NCBI GenBank assembly: GCA_019911795.1
Contig: JAIOJS010000440.1
Span: 1-39,193 of the forward strand
From: Thermoanaerobaculia bacterium
GTDB taxonomy: Bacteria > Acidobacteriota > Thermoanaerobaculia > Multivoradales > JAIOJS01
Direction of reading: 5' to 3'
DNA: 39,193 nucleotides
Below the pieces are notes generated by a model. It searched no databases and was not told the origin of the DNA. It saw only the letters and a program-made list of their open reading frames with translations. Positions 32,229 to 39,193 of this stretch are shown in pieces. A program made the translations under genes and the position numbers. Positions within the stretch are counted from its first letter, which is position 1; each line of letters begins with the position of its first letter.

Positions 32229-33446
32229 CTACTCGACGCGCTGCAACCTTTCCCACTGAACCGAGGAGCCAATGTCCGGGTCGAGGTTCGGGTCGAGGTT
32301 CGGGTTGTCGGTGTGTAGATAGTTGCCCCAGCCGTCCGACCAGTGCTGGTCGGCGTAGCCGTGCTGAGAGGTGCCGGTAACCGTCGAAGGGTCGTGGAAG
32401 GTCTCGCGGTCGTGAATCGCGTCGATGTACTTCTCCTGGCTCGAGGTCCCGCTGGACGACCCCGACCCGCCACTATGGATGCCGGCGATGAAGCTCTCGT
32501 GTGCGGTCGTGTCCATCGCCGCCCGGTGCCGCTGCATGATGTTGGCGCGAAAGGCATCGTTCTCCGCGGCGAGCGCACGACTCTGCGCCATGATCGCCTC
32601 TCGGGCTCGGCGGTTGTCGATGAGTTCTCGCTGAAACTGGGCGTCCAGCTGCTGCCGGATGTTCGTGTGGAGTTCAACCCAGGCTGGGTTCGGAGTGCCG
32701 GAACGCACCATGTAGGTGAACATGCTCCGGTGGGCATCGAGCTGCCCTTCTTCGGTGACAAAGCCGTGGACTCTGGAGAGTCCCCACGTCGTCTGGGTGG
32801 TCACGCCGGCCTCGCCCCGTAGGGTAGCGGCACCGATGAGATAGAGCGCGTAGACCTCCTCTTCCATCCGTTTGCCTTCCCAGGGGAACACGGCACGGAG
32901 CCCGACGCCGACGGTGTTGGGGCCGGCCTGGCCCAATGCCGCGGGGAGGCCGGGGACCTCGCGCACCCCGGTGATCTGGAGTCCGGGGAGATCGGCTTGA
33001 TAGATCTGTGTCACGGCGTCTACCAGGGCGGCCTTCGGCTCCATCGGAGCAACGTTGAGCATCCCCATATTCATCTGGCCGGGGTTGTTGAGCGCTGCAT
33101 CGCCCGTAAGCCAATAGCAGGTCAGATCGGGGAAGAATTGGAGACGCTTCGTCTCCTGCGGGTCGGTCAGCGCGGAGGCGAGAGTGACCGGAACGACGTT
33201 GTTGTTGAAGTTCCAACGCACGTCGTACTCCAATGTCCAGTCGACGGGACCACGGATCGCATAGACGGGCATCTGTGCCTGCTCGTCCATGACGTAGTAG
33301 ATCTCCATCGGCGGGTCCGCAGCGCTCGGAGTCGCGGGCGGCTGCACCGGCAGGCCTTCGCTCGTCGATGCAATCTCTGCCTCCCCACAACCGCCCAGCA
33401 TCGAGACTCCGAGCAAGAGTGCGTAGGTCAGAAGTCGCGTCTTCAT
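32229..33446 (-). CDS. lipoprotein of unknown function with NLDP repeats (X1)
   Basis: A 405-residue lipoprotein: MKTRLLTYALLLGVSMLGGC has a sound lipobox (LGGC). The central part is a mixed domain I do not recognise (YVMDEQAQMPVYAIRGPVDW, MLNVAPMEPKAALVDAVTQI). After a helical stretch rich in Arg, Gln and Ala (REAIMAQSRALAAENDAFRA) comes a Gly/Ser linker and a tail with Q-H-G-Y and W-S-D-G-W. The very end has NLDP repeats and SSVQWERLQRVE. The ATG at 33446 has GAGAGGA upstream. Two further partial copies of its 3' end occur at 38010 and 38944, each beside mazF or mazE. It lies directly upstream of mazE copy 1. Confidence 0.75.
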   Translation of the reverse strand: MKTRLLTYALLLGVSMLGGCGEAEIASTSEGLPVQPPATPSAADPPMEIYYVMDEQAQMPVYAIRGPVDWTLEYDVRWNFNNNVVPVTLASALTDPQETKRLQFFPDLTCYWLTGDAALNNPGQMNMGMLNVAPMEPKAALVDAVTQIYQADLPGLQITGVREVPGLPAALGQAGPNTVGVGLRAVFPWEGKRMEEEVYALYLIGAATLRGEAGVTTQTTWGLSRVHGFVTEEGQLDAHRSMFTYMVRSGTPNPAWVELHTNIRQQLDAQFQRELIDNRRAREAIMAQSRALAAENDAFRANIMQRHRAAMDTTAHESFIAGIHSGGSGSSSGTSSQEKYIDAIHDRETFHDPSTVTGTSQHGYADQHWSDGWGNYLHTDNPNLDPNLDPDIGSSVQWERLQRVE

Positions 33447-33666
33447 GGCATGAATCCTCTCGGGTTCGGGTTGGATCGACACCGCCTAGCGCCAGCGGCC
33501 AAGGGCGGGGTGACCGATCCGCCTATCCTACCGTCCCCCCAGCACCACCGACCGGTAGGCAACGCCAAGCAACCCTCGGTCTCCTCCGCCCGTGCGATTC
33601 CGCTGATGGCCTCGTTTGGATCGTTGACCGATTCCTCCAAAGCCGTCGACCAGATTGGAGCCCCAG

Positions 33667-35061
33667 ATGATCGTAGGAGCCGCCGAACCCAGCTCACGAC
33701 TCGACACCAGAAAAAGCCGCACCACCGCGACCCGCAAGAGTATCCCTCGGCTCGTGCTGTCTGGGGTCCTGCTACTGGCCCACTGCCTCTCAGCCAAGGC
33801 ACAAGTGGACCCCGAGGTCGGCCCCAACGACTTCCAACTGAGCTTCAGCGAGGTCTCGAACCAACACAACGGTACTGGGTACAGCCCCGACCGGCGAGAG
33901 TATCTAGCGAGCTGGCGTGAGTGGGACTACCAGGACATCGTGGTGCAGAGACTGGACCACCTCGGGGCCCCGATCGGGGATCCGATGGCCACAGGCCTGG
34001 GCTACACCGACGATTCGATCGTGGTTACCCACGACTCGGTCAACGACCGCTTCTTGGTGGTGGCCGATCTCGGCGGCGCCATCGCCGGAGTGCTGGTGGA
34101 CTCGACCGGTCTGGTCGGAAATCCCTTTCCAATCACGGGACAAACTTCCACGAGCTTTGATGTCGTGTTCAACCCGGACCTACAAGAGTACGTCGTCTGC
34201 AGGTTTCAAGTGTCCTTGCCAGGGATCAGGCTCCGCCGGGTGACCGCAAACGGCGAAGTGATCGGCCTCGAGGACCAATGGATCGGCATCCTCTCCTCCA
34301 ATGACCGGCCCTATCCGAGCATCACCTACAACTCGATCGAGCAGGAGTACCTCATCGCTGAGCACCACCAGTACGACAATGGCGGTGACGAGGTGTTTGC
34401 CTGGCGCCTCGACCCAACTCTCACCCTGTTGGAAGTAGACGTGATCAGTTCCATATCTTCGTCCAACCAAGGAGCCCGCGGAGTCGACGTCGCACACAAT
34501 TCTCTCGACAACGAGTATCTCGTAGTCTGGCGTCACGGGCAGGGGGACACGGCAACAGACGGCGACGAGGTCTACGGCCAGCGGCTCGGCTCCGAGGGGC
34601 AAGAGATCGGCTTCGATGACTTCAAGATCAGCACGATGGGACGACCCGGCGTGAGCGAAGCGAATGCCTCGAGCCCACGCATCCACTTCAACCCAAGCCG
34701 AGGCCGTTACCTCGTCGTCTGGTCTGGCGATGACTTCACCTCCAACATGGTGGACGATGAGTTCGAAGTCTTCGGACAGTACTTGAATCACGACGGCGGG
34801 CTTCTCGCCCCGGGCAACTTTCGACTGAGCGACTACGGCCCCAACGGGAACGAAGACTATGACGCGTACTACCCGTCGTCGGCCTACAACCCCAACCGAG
34901 ATGAGTTTCTCATCCTCTTTACCGGCGTCGAGGCCTTCCCCTCCAGCCAACGCCACGTGTATGGCCAGAGAATCTACGGAGCACCGACGATCTTCAGCGA
35001 TGGTTTTGAGACTGGCAACGCGAGTCATTGGAGCTCCTCGTCGCCCCTGGCTGAGCCGTAG
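33667..35061 (+). CDS. secreted repeat protein (probable beta-propeller) with DGFETG tail
   Basis: A 464-residue exported protein. A basic N terminus and IPRLVLSGVLLLAHCLSAKA form the signal peptide. The body has about six to seven repeats ending in a [EN]YLV[VI]W-like strand followed by [ED]V[FY]GQ and a [DR]LG..G turn (for example NEYLVVWRHGQG, DEVYGQRLGSEG; GRYLVVWSGDD, FEVFGQYLNHDG), a pattern of secreted propeller-like proteins. It ends IFSDGFETGNASHWSSSSPLAEP. The ATG at 33667 has GGAG seven bases upstream. It is divergent from lipoprotein X1. Confidence 0.82.
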   Translation: MIVGAAEPSSRLDTRKSRTTATRKSIPRLVLSGVLLLAHCLSAKAQVDPEVGPNDFQLSFSEVSNQHNGTGYSPDRREYLASWREWDYQDIVVQRLDHLGAPIGDPMATGLGYTDDSIVVTHDSVNDRFLVVADLGGAIAGVLVDSTGLVGNPFPITGQTSTSFDVVFNPDLQEYVVCRFQVSLPGIRLRRVTANGEVIGLEDQWIGILSSNDRPYPSITYNSIEQEYLIAEHHQYDNGGDEVFAWRLDPTLTLLEVDVISSISSSNQGARGVDVAHNSLDNEYLVVWRHGQGDTATDGDEVYGQRLGSEGQEIGFDDFKISTMGRPGVSEANASSPRIHFNPSRGRYLVVWSGDDFTSNMVDDEFEVFGQYLNHDGGLLAPGNFRLSDYGPNGNEDYDAYYPSSAYNPNRDEFLILFTGVEAFPSSQRHVYGQRIYGAPTIFSDGFETGNASHWSSSSPLAEP

Positions 35062-35066
35062 GCCTT

Positions 35067-35325
35067 CTACAAACCCATTTTCTTCACCAGCCGATGCAGG
35101 TAGTTGGGGTGCAGGCCGAGCCTTTCGGCGGCCTGGGTGATGTTGCCGTCGCACGACGCCTTCCTCCCACCTGCTCCTGAGTACGCTCCGGGAGCACCCG
35201 CAGCAGCCAAGCTTGGGACGCCGGTGAGAGATCCCCTACCTCGTCGAGAAAGACCGTGCCGCGGTGGGCGGCCTCGAGCTTGCGCTGATTGGCACTGTCG
35301 ACATTCCTTCATGCCAACTACCGTG
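35067..35325 (-). pseudogene. sigma-54-dependent activator (NtrC type), internally deleted remnant
   Basis: Two pieces in different frames. The upstream piece (about 35325-35180) reads [40 protein letters not shown], the Walker B region of the AAA+ domain. The downstream piece (35160-35067) reads [28 protein letters not shown], the Fis-type DNA-binding helix-turn-helix at the C terminus. The ~150-200 residues normally between them are gone, as is everything before the AAA+ centre. Confidence 0.8.
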
Positions 35326-35383
35326 CAGGGGGAGTCCTCACCGGGGTGGCGCCCACTTCATCAGTACCGACCCAGGGGCCTTG

Positions 35384-37804
35384 TTAGGACCCGAGCCTGA
35401 GTGACCCTCGATTCTCACCGGCGACCTTGCCAGGGAAGGCCATCTCATGGAGCAGAGACTGGAACCGAGGCTCGTCACGCAAGCGGTCGAGAGCCGGGTC
35501 GACCGCGAGCCAGACCATCTGTTCGTTGCGTTCGCGGTGGGCGGTCTCGAGCTCGGTCAGGGCCTCATCGATCCTCCCGAGCGACTCCAGGGCGTAAGCG
35601 AAGTAGTAAGGAAGGACCTTTCCACCGTTCCGTCGGTTTGTAACCAGTTCGTCGACAAGTTGGCCCCCCTCCTCGGACCGGCCTGCTCGAACGTAAGCCC
35701 AAGCCTGCCAGGTGGTGTGGATGTTGCCCTTGATTCCCGTGTAGCTGTCAAAGGCCGCGATCGCCTCGTCGAAGCGGCCGGCGAGCACGAAGGCCCTCGC
35801 TTGATAAAGCCGGGCTGGCGCGAAGTCGGGAAAGATATCGAGCGTGCGGCTCGTGGTGTCAATGGCCTCTTCGTAGCGGCGCGCCATAGTCTGATCCCAG
35901 CCGGCGACGGCCTGGACTATTGGGGAGAGAGGATCGAGATTGCGCGCCTCACGGCTCGCCTGTTCGGCCTCGTCGAAGCGTCCGAGCGCGGTGAGCAGCT
36001 CTCCGTACCACTGCCAGCCGGAGGCGTAGCTCGGATTCAGTTCGAGGGCCCGGCGATATTCGCGCTCCGCCGCGACCCAGTCCCACTCCCAATAATGCTC
36101 GAGATAAGCCATCGTCACATGCGCCTCGGGCAAGTCTGGATCGAGCTCGAGGGCACGGGCAGCGGCGGCCCTGGCGCGAGGGAAGGTCTCCGCAGCTGAG
36201 ACCTCGTCGAAATCGTGGAGAATCGCGTAGGTGTCCGCCAGACCCGCGTAGGCGAGAGCGTAGGACGGGTCCACGAGGAGCGCCTGCTCGTACTTCGAAA
36301 TGGCCTCCCGCAGAGCACCCGGTTCGCGCCGATTCCACAGGAGTCGGCCCTGGAGGTAGAGTCTTTGAGCCTCGGGATTCACCGGTCGATGGGTCCGACT
36401 GGTGCCTCCGGACGGCGGGGCGAGATCGAGCCACTGGACGAGATCCTCCAGACTCTGATCGCCAACCTCCAACAGCGTTGAACCACCAACAGCCACGCTG
36501 GTGCCCCACAAGTGCCGGCCGTCGTCGGCTGCGACCAGCTCGGTGCTCAGAACCAGCCCGTCCGGTGTGCCCCGGACTTCCCCGAGTAGGAGCGCGTCGA
36601 CCCCGAGCTCACGACCTACAGCCATCGGATCAGAGACCCCGCCCTCGTAGCGAAAGACCGACGCACGAGAGGTAACCCGGAGCTCACCCAACCCCGACAA
36701 CCTCCTAATCCAAGCTTCGGTCAACCCGTCGACCAGGAACTCGTCACGATCGAGATCGGTGCTCAGTGGAATAACGGCCAACGAGCGGACCGGGGTCGAA
36801 GCGGCCACCGCCCTAGCCTCTGGTGGCGAGGCCCGATTCTGGGCGAGGCGCGTGGCCAAGATGCCGAGCCCCAGAAGCACCGTGAGTACGACGATGGCGA
36901 TGACACCAACGCGCCTGAGAGTCGTCGGATCCACCCGGGGAGATGGACTCAATTGGCTCTCCACCCCTTGCGACTGAAGCCGATGGAGCTCGTCGGCGAC
37001 TTCGCCGGCTGCGGCTGGACGCCCGCCCGGAGCCTTTTCGAGACAGCGTTCGATGACGGCGAGAAGAGCCGGCGGAGCCTCGCTCCTGTCGGGAACCGGT
37101 GGAGTATCTCGGAGCACGGAGCTCAGCGTCTCAGCGACCGAAGGGCCCAGAAAGGGCGCACGACCCTGGAGCATTTCGTAGAGGATGCAGCCGAGTGCGA
37201 AGACGTCGGAACGGGGCGTGGTCGGCTCGCCGCGAACCTGCTCGGGCGATGCATATCCCGGTGTGCCGACGAAGACGCCCTGGGTCGTGAGCATGACTTT
37301 CGTCTCCTCGGTTTCGGCTCGATTGCCCTCGGGAAGGGCCCGAGCGAGGCCGAAGTCGAGCACCTTCACCCGGCCGTCCGATGTGAGAAACACATTCTCG
37401 GGCTTGAGGTCACGGTGAATCACTCCATGGTCGTGCGCGGCCGTCGCGGCCCGAGCGATTCCGGCTCCGATGCGGATCACCTCGGCCACCGGCATGCGGC
37501 CCCGCCCAAGCCCGCTCCGCAGTGTCTCGCCCTCCAGCAGTTCCATGACCACGTAGTCGTGCTTCTCTACTTGCCCGATGTCGAAGATCGACACGAGGTT
37601 CGGGTGCGACAGACTGGCCAGTACGCGCGCCTCACGGCGAAAGCGCTCGAGGGCGTCTTCGTTGTTTGAGAACTCGGAGGGCAGGATCTTGACCGCCACC
37701 GAGCGACCGAGGCGCTCGTCGCGAGCCCGGTAGACTTCTCCCATACCGCCGGCTCCGAGAAGCTCTTCGATCTCGTACGGTCCGAGCCGTGTTCCAGTTC
37801 GCAT
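35384..37804 (-). CDS. transmembrane Ser/Thr protein kinase with TolB/FlgO-like and TPR domains
   Basis: An 806-residue protein. Residues 8-275 are a complete Hanks kinase: GAGGMGEVYRA glycine loop, VAVK lysine, HRDLKPENVFL, DFG, GTPGYASPEQ. One membrane helix follows near residue 310 (VGVIAIVVLTVLLGLGILAT). Next is a FlgO/TolB N-terminal-like domain (VRSLAVIPLSTDLDRDEFLV, RVTSRASVF, LGVDALLLGEV), then about seven TPR units (for example AISKYEQALLVDPSYALAYAG). This is a standard Acidobacteriota sensor-kinase layout with the TPRs outside the cytoplasm. It begins at the ATG at 37804, at the exact N terminus of the kinase domain. There is no sigma factor beside it, unlike the kinase at 7059. Confidence 0.92.
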   Translation of the reverse strand: MRTGTRLGPYEIEELLGAGGMGEVYRARDERLGRSVAVKILPSEFSNNEDALERFRREARVLASLSHPNLVSIFDIGQVEKHDYVVMELLEGETLRSGLGRGRMPVAEVIRIGAGIARAATAAHDHGVIHRDLKPENVFLTSDGRVKVLDFGLARALPEGNRAETEETKVMLTTQGVFVGTPGYASPEQVRGEPTTPRSDVFALGCILYEMLQGRAPFLGPSVAETLSSVLRDTPPVPDRSEAPPALLAVIERCLEKAPGGRPAAAGEVADELHRLQSQGVESQLSPSPRVDPTTLRRVGVIAIVVLTVLLGLGILATRLAQNRASPPEARAVAASTPVRSLAVIPLSTDLDRDEFLVDGLTEAWIRRLSGLGELRVTSRASVFRYEGGVSDPMAVGRELGVDALLLGEVRGTPDGLVLSTELVAADDGRHLWGTSVAVGGSTLLEVGDQSLEDLVQWLDLAPPSGGTSRTHRPVNPEAQRLYLQGRLLWNRREPGALREAISKYEQALLVDPSYALAYAGLADTYAILHDFDEVSAAETFPRARAAAARALELDPDLPEAHVTMAYLEHYWEWDWVAAEREYRRALELNPSYASGWQWYGELLTALGRFDEAEQASREARNLDPLSPIVQAVAGWDQTMARRYEEAIDTTSRTLDIFPDFAPARLYQARAFVLAGRFDEAIAAFDSYTGIKGNIHTTWQAWAYVRAGRSEEGGQLVDELVTNRRNGGKVLPYYFAYALESLGRIDEALTELETAHRERNEQMVWLAVDPALDRLRDEPRFQSLLHEMAFPGKVAGENRGSLRLGS

Positions 37805-38009
37805 GATCCTGCCGTATCGTACTCCAGACCCTAAGAGGCCTGACCGGAGTAGCTGCCATGAAGACTTCGACTTGGACTATCGCCGTTTGCAGGAAGAGGC
37901 CGAGAGCGGCCCGCCGCCTCCATCAGTCCGCGACACGGAACCGAGATCGAGTCGGTGCCTGGTGAAAGTTCGCGTTCCGATCTCGGTGCTCGGCGGTTGG
38001 TAAGAACGG
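37805..38009. other. intergenic region upstream of the kinase
   Basis: About 200 bases with no supported gene; should contain the promoter of the kinase gene. It ends where the lipoprotein-tail remnant begins. Confidence 0.4.
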
Positions 38010-38101
38010 CTACTCGACGCGCTGCAGCCTTTCCCAGTGAACCGAGGAGCCTATGTTCGGGTCGAGGTTCGGGTCGAGGTTCGGGTTGTCGGTGTGAAGA
38101 C
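38010..38101 (-). pseudogene. 3' remnant of the lipoprotein gene (X2)
   Basis: The minus strand reads HTDNPNLDPNLDPNIGSSVH, WERLQRVE and stop, the last ~28 codons of lipoprotein X1 with two NLDP units. Similarity starts at the stop codon and ends near 38101; mazF copy 2 ends 13 bases further on. A lipoprotein tail lies here downstream of mazF as well as upstream of mazE. Confidence 0.85.
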
Positions 38102-38114
38102 AGTCGATGAACTG

Positions 38115-38462
38115 TCAGAGATCGAGGTGGAGTCTCAGCGCGTCGTCTAGGTCGGACACGAGTGCTGGAGTCAACTGGCCCACCCGACTCCCCACTCCCT
38201 CGACGGCGATCGAGCGTACCTGCTCGGCCTGGGCCTTGGAATCACGAGGAAGACCCGTCTGTTCTGCGGGGAGCATCACCTGAAACGAGTAGAGACGACT
38301 CACATTCGAGGTCACTGGAACCACGGTGATGACTCCTCGGCCGAGTCGGCTCGCGGTCGCATTGGCACCGTCGTTACTAACGAGCACGGCTGGCCGCCGC
38401 TTGTTGGCTTCGGAGCCACGAACAGGATCCAAGTCGACCAAGCGGATCTCGCCTCGTAACAC
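38115..38462 (-). CDS. mazF: MazF/PemK-family toxin, copy 2
   Basis: 115 residues, differing from copy 1 only at VEGVGSRVG (copy 1 VERVGTRVG) and the final residue (Leu for Phe). All MazF motifs are intact. Translation is coupled to the antitoxin by adjacent TAG and a GTG-like start, as in copy 1. Two such similar toxins could be neutralised by either antitoxin. Confidence 0.92.
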   Translation of the reverse strand: MLRGEIRLVDLDPVRGSEANKRRPAVLVSNDGANATASRLGRGVITVVPVTSNVSRLYSFQVMLPAEQTGLPRDSKAQAEQVRSIAVEGVGSRVGQLTPALVSDLDDALRLHLDL

Positions 38463-38696
38463 CTAGCCCTTCTCTCCAACGTCGAATCCGTCGCCAGCCA
38501 CCGACTCCCAGACCTCCGACGATCCCTCCGCTTCCCACTCCGCCCAGGCCTGCTCATAGGCTGGCCCAAGCGCGGTCGCCCGAAGCAGGCGAACCGCCTT
38601 CTGGAGGACTGCCGACCGAGATGTGGCGCCCACGGTGCGGCCGTACTCGTCCAAGAAGTCGATATCTTCGTCGGGTAGGCTGACACTCACTTTCAC
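38463..38696 (-). CDS. mazE: MazE-like ribbon-helix-helix antitoxin, copy 2
   Basis: 77 residues, differing from copy 1 at three positions (D for A in DIDFLDEY, V for M in RTVG, D for N in AGDG). The start codon is GTG, where copy 1 has ATG. The upstream inverted repeat is partly kept. No ribosome site is visible. Confidence 0.88.
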   Translation of the reverse strand: MKVSVSLPDEDIDFLDEYGRTVGATSRSAVLQKAVRLLRATALGPAYEQAWAEWEAEGSSEVWESVAGDGFDVGEKG

Positions 38697-38943
38697 ACTG
38701 TAATGCTACCACTGTTCCTACCAAAGTAGGAATCCAAAACACTGCTCCACAGAAGCTCGCCCGACCGTCGCCCGGGTACCGTGATGCGCATCAGGGTTGG
38801 CGTGAGCCCGGGAAGACGCCTCACACCTATCCGCCCTCCGGACAGAGGGGAACTCTCCGAAAGAGGGTATCGCGCGGGTAGGGTTTTGAACGAGCCGGAC
38901 TTCTGGGCGACGGCAAGAACACAGTGTAGAACCCGAGAGCAAA

Positions 38944-39193
38944 CTACTCGACGCGCTGCAGCCTTTCCCACGGAACCGAGGAGGCTATGTTCGGGTCGAG
39001 GTTCGGGTCGAGGTTCGGGTCGAGGTTCGGGTTGTCGGTGTGTAGATAGTTGCACCAGCCATCCGACCAGTGCTGGTCGGCGTAGCCGTGCTGAGAGGTA
39101 CCGGTAACCGTCGAAGGGTTCCGGAAGGTCTCGCGGTCGTGAATCGCGTCGATGTACTTCTCCTGCTCGAGGTCCCGCTGGACGACCCCGACC
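38944..39193 (-). pseudogene. lipoprotein paralogue X3, 3' part, frameshifted
   Basis: The last ~73 codons match X1 (EKYIDAIHDRETFRNPSTVT, GTSQHGYADQHWSDGWCNYL) and end with three NLDP units where X1 has two. Near 39165, tcctgctcg replaces tcctggctcg of X1. This one-base loss puts the upstream part in another frame, so the Gly/Ser linker of X1 is not read. Either the gene is broken or the rest of it outside the window compensates. Confidence 0.7.

Larger units (their letters stand above)
31478..32470 (-). repeat. mazEF-lipoprotein duplication, copy 1
   Basis: This segment (mazF, mazE, their promoter region and the 3' part of the lipoprotein gene) matches 38115-39193. Similarity ends exactly at the mazF stop codon on the left. 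On the right it continues into the lipoprotein gene, beyond the window edge in copy 2. Copy 2 has about 80 more bases in the mazE-lipoprotein gap. Confidence 0.85.
38115..39193 (-). repeat. mazEF-lipoprotein duplication, copy 2
   Basis: Second copy of the segment at 31478-32470, in the same orientation and about 6.6 kb away; it runs off the window end. Similarity covers mazF, mazE, most of the gap and the lipoprotein 3' end. Confidence 0.85.

Noticed and set aside
34180-35154. 324-residue minus-strand ORF
   Set aside because: Shadow of the secreted propeller-like gene on the plus strand.
1-39193. CRISPR array, tRNA/rRNA genes, insertion sequence or prophage
   Set aside because: No regularly spaced repeats with spacers, no cloverleaf or rRNA sequence and no transposase or phage structural genes were recognised; tail-fibre-like A proteins have signal peptides and no phage neighbours.

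Overview
The window is high-GC bacterial DNA that reads most like an Acidobacteriota genome, plausibly the Thermoanaerobaculia or a relative. That placement is inferred from gene content: two transmembrane Ser/Thr kinases with TPR tails, one paired with a TIGR02999-type ECF sigma factor; a DUF4388 protein; a one-piece hybrid two-component regulator; and many secreted proteins ending in the short tail [IL]F.DGFE[ST]G[DN]...W. No rRNA, tRNA, CRISPR array, transposase or phage structural operon was seen.

Layout. 1-6.7 kb: end of a CHRD protein, a 2OG-Fe(II) oxygenase, a three-repeat secreted protein, a DUF4388 protein, a decayed SGNH hydrolase and a patatin-like lipase. 7-10.4 kb: sigma factor plus kinase operon on the minus strand; the sigma gene seems to lack a normal start codon. 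10.6-13.7 kb: a coupled pair of secreted proteins (one with an IPTL-like membrane tail, one with the DGFESG tail) and a convergent exported protein. 13.9-23.8 kb: the most distinctive locus. Two sets of secreted genes, family A (tail-fibre-like) and family B (short ADPCSVPG module, DGFESG tail), flank a 1.39 kb-codon hybrid sensor kinase/response regulator/AraC protein. All three A genes carry the same upstream block with fixed internal spacing, so a regulon around the sensor is a reasonable hypothesis. 24.1-28.9 kb: more secreted proteins, a Coa1/Tim21-like membrane protein, and a graveyard of broken genes (CMD, DoxX, VapC, a TPR fragment). 29.2-31.3 kb: a YtrA-type GntR/ABC operon that looks leaderless. 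31.4-39.2 kb: two near-identical mazEF modules 6.6 kb apart, each next to a copy of an unknown lipoprotein gene (one intact, one tail remnant, one frameshifted), with a secreted repeat protein, a broken sigma-54 activator and a second kinase between them.

How they fit together. The theme is cell-surface and secreted proteins plus the sensors that could control them. Nine loci share the DGFESG tail despite different codons and different preceding folds, which points to selection on the peptide itself. The many broken genes and the mazEF-lipoprotein duplication mark the right half as a plastic region. All assignments come from reading the sequence; no database search was run.
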